Assembly: GCA_021295755.1 (NCBI GenBank)
Contig: JAGWBT010000035.1
Span: 1 to 40,301, forward strand
Length of the DNA stretch: 40,301 bases
Direction: 5' to 3'
Source: Candidatus Poribacteria bacterium
GTDB lineage: Bacteria > Poribacteria > WGA-4E > PCPOR2b
Under the pieces are notes generated by a model. It had not been told where the DNA came from, did not search any database, and saw only the letters and a list, made by a program, of their open reading frames with translations. A program made the translations under genes and the position numbers. How positions within the stretch are numbered: the stretch's first letter is position 1; every line of letters starts with the position of its first letter. Shown piece by piece: positions 34,011 to 40,301 of the stretch.

Positions 34011-34391
34011 TCACTTGCCTTCTGCTACATCCCGCTCGAACAGCTGCAAAAGCATATCGTTCGGACCTTTGAAGAATGCCAGACGAATGCCACCGGCGCC
34101 TGCATCGAAGGGTTCTTTCTCGATTGGCGCACCCTTATCCTTCAGGTTTTGGGTACTTGCATCCACGCTGTCAACCCTGAAGGAGATGTGGTGAAAGCCT
34201 TCTTCTGCTTCCATTGATTTTTTGGGCATCAGTTCCAAGATCATGTCGCCGGCTTTCAGAAAAACATAGTCTTCATCGTCCTCGACCGGGAATCGTTCAA
34301 TAACTTCCAATCCAAGTGTTTCGGTATAAAATTTGACAGTCCCTTCGACATCATCGGTGACAAGGGCTATCTTGTGGATCTTATGGATCAT
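34011..34391 (-). CDS. VOC-family (glyoxalase/methylmalonyl-CoA epimerase-like) protein
   Basis: A 126-residue vicinal-oxygen-chelate protein. Candidate metal ligands are His6 (KIHKIALV), Glu53 (MILELMP), His67/68 (GFHHISF) and Glu119 (LLQLFER), in the positions of the H-E-H-E set of glyoxalase I and methylmalonyl-CoA epimerase. Which substrate it uses is not decided by sequence; its position upstream of aldo/keto reductase genes would suit detoxification of an aldehyde or epimerisation in a sugar pathway. ATG 34391 follows GAAGGAGA. First gene of the minus-strand operon. Confidence 0.88.
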   Translation of the reverse strand: MIHKIHKIALVTDDVEGTVKFYTETLGLEVIERFPVEDDEDYVFLKAGDMILELMPKKSMEAEEGFHHISFRVDSVDASTQNLKDKGAPIEKEPFDAGAGGIRLAFFKGPNDMLLQLFERDVAEGK

Positions 34392-34534
34392 CCGGGGTCT
34401 CCTTCTGTGTATTGATGGTGAATATTGTTGGGTGTTGATTTGACTCTTGTACGGTAGGTTTTATTCAGGAAAGACAAATGGATTTTGAGGTGGGATATAT
34501 TATTTGAAGTGTTTTATGATTTAGTAGTAAGATG

Positions 34535-34582
34535 TCAAACGTAAAACGCAAGGCACGAGTCCTTAACGTTTTACGTTTGACG
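34535..34582. repeat. 15-bp inverted repeat at the end of the CoxM gene
   Basis: gtcaaacgtaaaacg (34535-34549) and cgttttacgtttgac (34568-34582) are perfect complements with an 18-base loop. It lies 16 bases after the coxM stop on the minus strand, where it could stop or protect the transcript; no T-tract follows. The arms resemble the GTGAAACG repeat family. Confidence 0.65.
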
Positions 34583-34597
34583 CATTATTTGTGCTAG

Positions 34598-35452
34598 CTA
34601 GGATGCAGCACTCTCAATCGCTCGACGGGTGTAGACTTGCGCCAAGTTCTGGCGATACGCCTGACTTGCGTGGATATCCTCCAACGCAGTTATTCCGTCA
34701 GCCGCTCTCGCAGCAGCGGCAGCGATGTTATCGGCGGTCAGTGCCGATCCTGTTAGCGCAGACTCGACGCCCGACGCCCGATACGGGGCATCCGAAACAC
34801 CGGTAATACCAACCGAAACGCTCTGACAGGTATCTCCAGATTTCGTTAAGACGACAGCCACACCGGTGAGGGCAAATCCTGATGCGACTTGGTGCAGCTT
34901 CAGGTATGTCCCTGTGGTGTTTGCATCTGGGATCGACACATGAATTGCTGTAAGAATTTCATCATCTCCGAGGTCTGTCTCGTACAGTCCCTGGAAGAAA
35001 TCGGTTGCTTTGACAGTCCGTTCGCCGTTGGGACCGGCGATCTGGAGATCGGCATCAAGCGCGAGAATCGTCGCGGGCCAATCAGCAGCTGGATCCGCAT
35101 GTGCAAGACTGCCGCCGATCGTGCCTTTGTTGCGCACCTGCACATCGCCAATTTCGGCAGCGGTCTGTGCAAGCAGCGGCACCTTCTGCTGAACCAGATC
35201 TGAACTTTCCAATTCATGATGCGTTGTCAGCGCACCGATAGCCAATTTTCCACCAGACTCAGAGATCCCTTTCAACCCACCGATGCGTCCAATATCGATG
35301 ATAACCGCTGGCTCTGCCAAACGTAATTTCATCGTTGGGATCAGGCTATGTCCACCAGCTAGCACCTTCGCATCGTCTCCATGTTCCTGCAAGAGTGACA
35401 ACGCTTCATCAAGTGCTGTTGGTGCAAAGTATTCAAAACTTCCCGGAATCAT
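34598..35452 (-). CDS. Molybdenum hydroxylase FAD-binding subunit (CoxM-like)
   Basis: A 284-residue flavin subunit of the xanthine dehydrogenase/CO dehydrogenase family. The FAD-contacting motifs are LAGGHSLIPTMKLR (about 32-45) and NKGTIGGSLAHADPAAD (about 108-124). It passes electrons from the 2Fe-2S subunit to an acceptor. A strong AAGGAGG precedes ATG 35452. It is third in the operon small-large-medium, and a 38-bp palindrome lies between it and the large subunit. Confidence 0.92.
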   Translation of the reverse strand: MIPGSFEYFAPTALDEALSLLQEHGDDAKVLAGGHSLIPTMKLRLAEPAVIIDIGRIGGLKGISESGGKLAIGALTTHHELESSDLVQQKVPLLAQTAAEIGDVQVRNKGTIGGSLAHADPAADWPATILALDADLQIAGPNGERTVKATDFFQGLYETDLGDDEILTAIHVSIPDANTTGTYLKLHQVASGFALTGVAVVLTKSGDTCQSVSVGITGVSDAPYRASGVESALTGSALTADNIAAAAARAADGITALEDIHASQAYRQNLAQVYTRRAIESAAS

Positions 35453-35492
35453 TCGTTATTTCCTCCTTCCGTCATTCGAGCATAACTTTCCA

Positions 35493-35530
35493 CCCCCATT
35501 TCTCCCCCGCTAGCGGGGGAGAAATGGGGG
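35493..35530. repeat. 38-bp perfect palindrome within the molybdenum hydroxylase operon
   Basis: Two 19-base arms are perfect complements centred on gctagc at 35509-35514. The RNA hairpin is very stable and lies 14 bases after the large-subunit stop and 40 bases before the coxM start. It may reduce or uncouple coxM expression, or protect the upstream mRNA. It looks like a dispersed palindromic unit. Confidence 0.9.
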
Positions 35531-35544
35531 GACGGAAAATTATA

Positions 35545-37848
35545 TTAACCCTTCGCATCTTGGATTGCCTGCCACACACGATTCGGCGTCAGTGGCATTT
35601 CGATATCCTTCACTCCAAATGGTGATAAAGCGTCCACAACGGCATTGACCATACACGGCGTTGAGCCAATCGTCCCGGCTTCACCGACCCCTTTGACCCC
35701 CATCGGATTGACAGGTGAAGGAGTCACCGTATGATCTGTTTCAAAGTGGGGCACCTGCGTCGCTTTGGGAACGGCATAGTCCATTAATGAGCCGGTTAAA
35801 AGCTGCCCACTCTCATCATAGACTGCGCCTTCGTACAGTGCCTGCCCCAAACCTTGTGCAATGCCACCATGTACCTGTCCCGCAACAACTAACGGATTGA
35901 TGATATTGCCGATATCGTCTACGCATACATATCGCTGAATATCAATCTCACCGGTATCGGCGTCAACCTCGACCACTGCGATGTGGGCACCGAATGGATA
36001 GGTGAAGTTCGACGGTTCAAAGAAATGCGTGGCTTCGAGTCCAGGTGTCGTGTCGGGTGGCAGATTCTTGGCGACGTGTGCTTCTAAGGCAATCGCCGCG
36101 AAATCAATTGATTGATCCGGTGAACCTTCGACAAAAATCTGTCCTTCTCCAAAGACAAGGTCATCGGGGTTGGCTTCCATCAGATGCGCTGCGAACTTTG
36201 CCATCTTCTCCTTCACCTGACCCGCAGCGATAACCATCGCGGTTCCACCAACAGCCGTCGCTCGACTACCAAAGGTGCCGATACCGTAAGGCTGCCTTCC
36301 GGTGTCCCCATGGATGACTATGACATCGTCAATATCGACGCCAAACTCATCGGCAATCATTTGCGCGAAAGTGGTCTCTTGTCCCTGACCGTGTGGCGAA
36401 ACACCAGTCAACACCGTAATCTTGCCAGTCGGTTCGACCCGAACGGTGCTGCTTTCCCAACCGCCGGCGGGCATCGCTATGGAAGGTCCCATCCCACAGA
36501 TCTCTGCATAGGTGGAGATACCAATTCCCATGTATCTACCCTGCTCACGGAGTTGTGCCTGCTGCGCTCGCAAGCCATCATAGTCGACAATTCCCAATGC
36601 CTTGTTGAAGCTTTCTTGGTAATTACCGCTGTCGTAGATAATTCCAGTTGGGATTTCAAGCGGGAATTCAGTCGGCTGCGGGAAGTTTTTGAACCGGATA
36701 TCTTTCGCATCCATCCCTACCGCTGCCGCCGCTAAATCAACCATGCGCTCAATGATGTAAGTCGCTTCGGGGCGCCCCGCACCGCGATACGCATCCGTCG
36801 CCATCTTGTTCGTTAAGACGCCGACCAGTTCGATCTCGACATTCGGAATCTTGTAACAGCCGACAATCATGAGGTTTGTCAACGTGGGAATAAGCGGCGT
36901 GAGCAGTTGATAGGATGCCCCAAGGTCCGCAAGAATTTTCGCACGAATCCCAGTGATTGTCCCATCGTTGTTGACCGCGACATCCACGTAGTTGACTTGA
37001 TCTCTTCCATGGATTGTTGTCGTGAAGTTCTCAGTCCGCTTCTCCGTCCATTTCACCGGTTTGCGCAACTGTATCGCCAAATATGAGACAACGACCTCTT
37101 CGGGGTAGACATTCAACTTGCTTCCGAAACCGCCGCCAACTTCCGGGGCGATGACGCGAACTTTCTGTTCCGGTACGTTCACGATCTGCGTTGATGACCA
37201 GACGGTTAGGGTGCCTTCGCCCGGTAGGTATTCGGCTAATACACCGCGCGTTTCCATCGCATTTGGAACTAGACGCTGATTCACGAAACGCTGAGATACG
37301 ACATGATCTGCTTCCGCGAAAGCTGCATCCGCATCCCCTGCCTCTAGCGGCATTTCAAAACCGATATTGTCGCCGAAGTCATCGTAAATCAACGGTGAAT
37401 CCGCCTCGATCGCCTTATCAAGATCGGTGACAGCGGGCAGCTCTTCATAATCAACTTCAATCAGGTCCAACGCATCTCTGGCAATATATGCATCCGTTGC
37501 TACAACCGCAGCGACTGCCTCCCCAACGAACCGGACACGCCCTACTGCGAGCGCGGGGTGATCTGGAACCTTGAGGTCTGGAATCTCAGCGCCACAAGGG
37601 ATGCCCCCAACGTCCCCTAAGTCTTCAGCGGTAATCACCGTGACGACGCCGGGCAATTCTTTCGCTGCTGATGTGTCAATGCTGTTAATGGCTGCGTGTG
37701 CATAGTCGCTGCGCAAAAATGCGCAGTGAAGGGTGCCCACCAGTTTAATGTCGTCGACATAATGGGATAACCCTTGGATTAGCCGCGGATCTTCGCGCCG
37801 CTTAATCGGGGCACCTATCATCCGAGTCGGTGCTGCTATTGTCGCCAT
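35545..37848 (-). CDS. Molybdopterin-binding large subunit, form II CoxL-like, with an internal deletion
   Basis: A 767-residue molybdenum hydroxylase catalytic subunit. The active-site loop reads DAYRGAGRPE (352-361), the form II signature (AYRGAGR); form I CO dehydrogenase has AYXCSFR. The catalytic Glu lies in GVGEAGTIGS (about 735-745). VIAPEVGGGFGSKL (232-245) is normal. Just before it, STQIVNVPEQK runs from Gln to Val without the dozen residues (PHxLR...) that relatives carry at this point; the join is at Ile222/Val223, base 37183. It is in frame. Form II enzymes oxidise unknown small aromatics or aldehydes, and CO use is unproven. Gene order small-large-medium agrees with form II. Confidence 0.9.
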   Translation of the reverse strand: MATIAAPTRMIGAPIKRREDPRLIQGLSHYVDDIKLVGTLHCAFLRSDYAHAAINSIDTSAAKELPGVVTVITAEDLGDVGGIPCGAEIPDLKVPDHPALAVGRVRFVGEAVAAVVATDAYIARDALDLIEVDYEELPAVTDLDKAIEADSPLIYDDFGDNIGFEMPLEAGDADAAFAEADHVVSQRFVNQRLVPNAMETRGVLAEYLPGEGTLTVWSSTQIVNVPEQKVRVIAPEVGGGFGSKLNVYPEEVVVSYLAIQLRKPVKWTEKRTENFTTTIHGRDQVNYVDVAVNNDGTITGIRAKILADLGASYQLLTPLIPTLTNLMIVGCYKIPNVEIELVGVLTNKMATDAYRGAGRPEATYIIERMVDLAAAAVGMDAKDIRFKNFPQPTEFPLEIPTGIIYDSGNYQESFNKALGIVDYDGLRAQQAQLREQGRYMGIGISTYAEICGMGPSIAMPAGGWESSTVRVEPTGKITVLTGVSPHGQGQETTFAQMIADEFGVDIDDVIVIHGDTGRQPYGIGTFGSRATAVGGTAMVIAAGQVKEKMAKFAAHLMEANPDDLVFGEGQIFVEGSPDQSIDFAAIALEAHVAKNLPPDTTPGLEATHFFEPSNFTYPFGAHIAVVEVDADTGEIDIQRYVCVDDIGNIINPLVVAGQVHGGIAQGLGQALYEGAVYDESGQLLTGSLMDYAVPKATQVPHFETDHTVTPSPVNPMGVKGVGEAGTIGSTPCMVNAVVDALSPFGVKDIEMPLTPNRVWQAIQDAKG

Positions 37849-37886
37849 AGTATAAGTCCTCCTATTTGCGTCCTATATCTCGCTTG

Positions 37887-38360
37887 TTAGCCCTGCATCT
37901 GCTCCGCAGCGTGTTGAACCGCCTCAACGATATGCTGATAGCCAGTGCAGCGGCAGAGATTTCCTTCCAACCCGTGCCGAATCTCGTCTTCCGTTGGGTT
38001 GGAATTCCGCGAGAGCAACTGATGAGCAGCCATAATCATACCGGGTGTGCAGAAACCACACTGCAAGCCGTGACGTTCCCAGAAACCCTCTTGGATGGGA
38101 TGGAGATCTCCATTTTGCGCCAAGCCTTCGATGGTTGTAATTTCCGCGCCATCCGCCTGAACTGCCAGCATTGTACACGATTTAACTGCTTGTCCGTTGA
38201 TTGAAACCGTACAAGCACCACACAGGCTCGTTTCACAACCGACGTGTGAACCGGTCAAACCAACGACATCTCGGATATAATGAACCAAAAGCAGCCGTGG
38301 CTCAACTTCGTGTGTGTGCGCCTCTCCATTGATTGTTGTATGAATGACTTTCTTAGACAA
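37887..38360 (-). CDS. Molybdenum hydroxylase 2Fe-2S subunit (CoxS-like)
   Basis: A 157-residue iron-sulfur subunit with two 2Fe-2S clusters. The plant-type ferredoxin set is Cys42, Cys47, Cys50 and Cys62 ([10 protein letters not shown]... SC); the second domain has Cys101, Cys104, Cys136 and Cys138 ([16 protein letters not shown]). It carries electrons from molybdenum to FAD. The start is TTG at 38360, preceded by AAAGGAGG with good spacing; no ATG is near. First gene of the three-gene operon. A sigma70-like promoter lies at 38438-38466. Confidence 0.93.
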   Translation of the reverse strand: MSKKVIHTTINGEAHTHEVEPRLLLVHYIRDVVGLTGSHVGCETSLCGACTVSINGQAVKSCTMLAVQADGAEITTIEGLAQNGDLHPIQEGFWERHGLQCGFCTPGMIMAAHQLLSRNSNPTEDEIRHGLEGNLCRCTGYQHIVEAVQHAAEQMQG

Positions 38361-38437
38361 GGGTATTGCCTCCTTTTAGACATCTCGCCCCCGATGGGAC
38401 GGACGAAAATCTTACTTTCCTCTTTGAATTAAGCGGC

Positions 38438-38466
38438 ATTATATCAGAATCGGTTTTTTACTGCAA
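38438..38466 (-). promoter_or_regulatory. Sigma70-like promoter for the molybdenum hydroxylase operon
   Basis: On the minus strand, TTGCAG (38461-38466) and TATAAT (38438-38443) are separated by exactly 17 bases. This is a near-consensus pair 78 bases upstream of the coxS start. The match is from sequence only. Confidence 0.7.
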
Positions 38467-38599
38467 CAAAAAAAGGGAAGATTCTTGTACTAGGAAACCG
38501 ACGGGAAAACCAACCTTGTTTGGAGGTTTTTTCTTGGCTTTTCTACTGTTTGCAAAAAAGTAACAAAATGATAAAATAAACCTGATTTTTTTACACGGA

Positions 38600-38628
38600 T
38601 TGTCTTAGTGAATTGGGATTATTATAGT
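38600..38628 (+). promoter_or_regulatory. Sigma70-like promoter for the sigma-ankyrin gene
   Basis: TTGTCT (38600-38605) and TATAGT (38623-38628) with a 17-base spacer, 29 bases before the ATG at 38658. It is divergent from the coxS promoter. Confidence 0.55.
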
Positions 38629-38657
38629 GAAACCTATCAATAAAAAAGGGGGTTGAT

Positions 38658-40301
38658 ATGGAAAAGCTAGGATCACTCATCAGGCGCGCACAAGATGGTG
38701 ATTTGGACGCCTACGGTAGGATTGTTCAACAGTTCCAAGACATGGCAGTGGGCTATGCCTACTCCATCTTAGGGGATTTCCATCTGGCTGAAGATGCCGT
38801 ACAAGAGGCGTTCATTGAGGCATATCCGATCATTTCAAAGGTCTACGGTCCCGTTGCTTTTCCGGGCTGGTTCCGGCGAATTATCTTCAAACACTGTAAT
38901 CGTTTGACACGCGGGAAGCGCGACGAACTTATGCCCCTGGAAACGATGATCGAGATACCTTCAAGCAGGAGAGATCCAGCGGATGAGATCGAGGAACAGG
39001 AGACAAAATCCCTCGTGTTGGCTGCGGTTGACGCATTGCCGGAGAACCAGCGTCAGGCCACAACGCTCTTCTATATCAGCGGTTTTTCACAGAAACAGAT
39101 TGCAGACTTCCTAGAGGTGCCGGTGACAACAGTTGACAATCGCCTCCGTGCCTCAAGGAAGAGGCTAAAAGCAACCTTACAGTCTGAAAGGATGATTATG
39201 ATGTTAAAAGATACACTTCATGAAAACGCTCCCTCACGTGACGATTCGCTTGTCAATGCAGTCGGGATCTGCAATGCGGCGCAGGCAGGAAATCTGCAAC
39301 AGGTTCAGGAAATTCTTGCTATCAAGCCGGAGTTGGCAACCCAAGATATTGCTTCAAATAATGAGCATCAGCCTATCCATCTCGCAGCAGAGGAAGGTCA
39401 TGCCGAAATCGTGCGCGTACTACTAGAAGCAGGCGCAGACCCACTCAAGGGAATATATCCTCACCGAGAAGCCACCAGTGCGCTGACAATGGCGACAGAC
39501 CGTAGGCATACCGCCGTCGTTGAGGTCATTGAGACGTGGCTCAGTGAACAACGGGGGACGACACCGAAGGGCGAAGCCTTAACCCGTGCTGCAGCGGACG
39601 GCGATATCGAACAGATCCATCCTTTGCTCAACGAAGACGGGGGGCTTATCAATGCAACCGATAAAGGTGGGAAAACTGTGCTTTTCAAAGCGATAGAGCG
39701 GGGAGTTGCTAGACCGGGGTGCCGATATTGATCATCGAGCTGCGGACGGCAGCCGGCCAATCCACCACTGTCTCGCACACAGTTGGAAGGTGCCAGATGA
39801 GATGTACAAAACCTACGCCATCCTCGCAGGTGCCTTACTTGCACGCGGTGCGACGTACGACCTCTGGGTTGCCTGCGGTGTCGGCGATGTTGAAAGCGCA
39901 AAGCGGTTCATTGACGCCTGCGAGGATAATACCCAGCTATGCAAAAGCAAGGAGCCGTTCTGGGGTGACTATGATAACCCGTTGGTTGTTGCCTGTTTTC
40001 AAGGACATACAGAAATTGTGCGATTGTTAATTGACGCTGGAGCAGATCCAGATTCGCCGTTCGAGATTGATGTTGCCGGTGAACAGGTAAAACAGTGGGG
40101 ACATCCGCTCTGGCTTGCAGCGAATCGTGGGCATTACGATGTAGTAAAATTACTAATTGAAAGTGGAGCAAATCCAAACACGGCGGTCTACGCGTCCGGT
40201 AACGCTGTCTGCTGGGCGTATCAATATGGGCACAAGCGCATCGCAGATCTCATGTTTCAGCACGGCGCGGTCGCCGATCTGTTGAGCTACTGTCTGACAA
40301 A
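38658..40301 (+). pseudogene. ECF-type sigma factor fused to ankyrin repeats, frameshifted; 3' end outside window
   Basis: ATG 38658 follows AAAGGGGG. Residues 8-75 are sigma region 2 (AYSILGDFHLAEDAVQEAFI), 120-175 region 4 (ALPENQRQATTLFYISGFS and a helix-turn-helix, VTTVDNRLRASRKRL). From about 200 ankyrin repeats begin (PIHLAAEEGHAEIVRVLLEA). The first frame ends at TGA 39731 after AIERGVARPG, but another frame opens at 39703 (ELLDRGADIDHRA) and stays open to 40301 with further repeats (NPLVVACFQGHTEIVRLLID, PLWLAANRGHYDVVKLLIES). Near 39700 the expected ankyrin sequence between ERG and LLDRG is also short by about six residues, so a deletion of some 20 bases and a frame change is likely. 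If the change is an assembly error, the intact protein is over 550 residues. Confidence 0.8.

Noticed and set aside
38490-38540. Possible terminator hairpin (aaaacc ... ggtttttt)
   Set aside because: The stem is interrupted by mismatches, and the neighbouring genes on both strands start rather than end here.
1-40301. tRNA, rRNA, CRISPR array, prophage
   Set aside because: No cloverleaf-like sequence, rRNA fragment or spaced repeat array was seen on either strand, and no phage structural genes occur.

Overview
The window is a chromosomal stretch of a Gram-negative-type bacterium with roughly 50% GC. It mixes single housekeeping genes (hisS, aspS, ddl, pyrF, lepA, lepB) with many paralogous accessory enzymes: three phytanoyl-CoA dioxygenase-like proteins, aldo/keto reductases, a Gfo/Idh oxidoreductase, a xylose-isomerase-like TIM barrel, an enolase-superfamily protein, a creatininase-family hydrolase, a Tm-1-like (UPF0261) protein and a form II CoxL-type molybdenum hydroxylase. 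It also has a sigma factor fused to ankyrin repeats and many short palindromic intergenic repeats. This gene content resembles Candidatus Poribacteria and related uncultured lineages. That placement is inferred from gene content only; no rRNA is present.

Layout. 1-905 holds the 3' part of a UPF0261/Tm-1-like gene. 1098-1924 holds two small genes of unknown function, one with in-frame 33-bp tandem repeats. 1981-6567 is a plus-strand block of three PhyH-family oxygenases, an enolase-superfamily protein and an SDR dehydrogenase, probably acting on sugar acids or other small polar substrates. 6606-9767 is a very large membrane/spermidine-synthase-like/TPR fusion. 9883-15221 holds hisS, aspS, a DUF4037-like nucleotidyltransferase and ddl. 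15264-16298 (minus) is an SDR epimerase. 16570-17328 is a decayed IS200/IS605-type tnpB. 17466-21349 holds a SpoIIE-type phosphatase with an extracytoplasmic sensor, a DNA methyltransferase and a class I methyltransferase. 21602-23144 holds a creatininase-family protein and pyrF. A 419-bp repeat-rich gap follows, then lepA and two tandem signal peptidase I genes. 27120-31055 holds an ABC ATPase, a VTT-domain membrane protein, an Eis-like acetyltransferase and a TIM-barrel isomerase.

31084-34391 is a minus-strand operon (VOC protein, aldo/keto reductase, Gfo/Idh oxidoreductase, second aldo/keto reductase). 34598-38360 is a minus-strand operon for a three-subunit molybdenum hydroxylase in the order small-large-medium. 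It is divergent from the sigma-ankyrin gene at 38658, and each direction has a good sigma70-like promoter.

Two themes stand out. First, two tandem PhyH paralogues carry H-x-A where the family's iron-binding motif is H-x-D, which is the arrangement of SyrB2-type halogenases. Second, several reading frames in the right half appear to have lost short stretches relative to their families: ABC ATPase about 8 residues, CoxL about 12 residues, one aldo/keto reductase frameshifted at its N-terminus, and the sigma-ankyrin gene frameshifted in an ankyrin repeat. These are either real decay or assembly error, and raw reads would tell. No tRNA, rRNA or CRISPR array was recognised.
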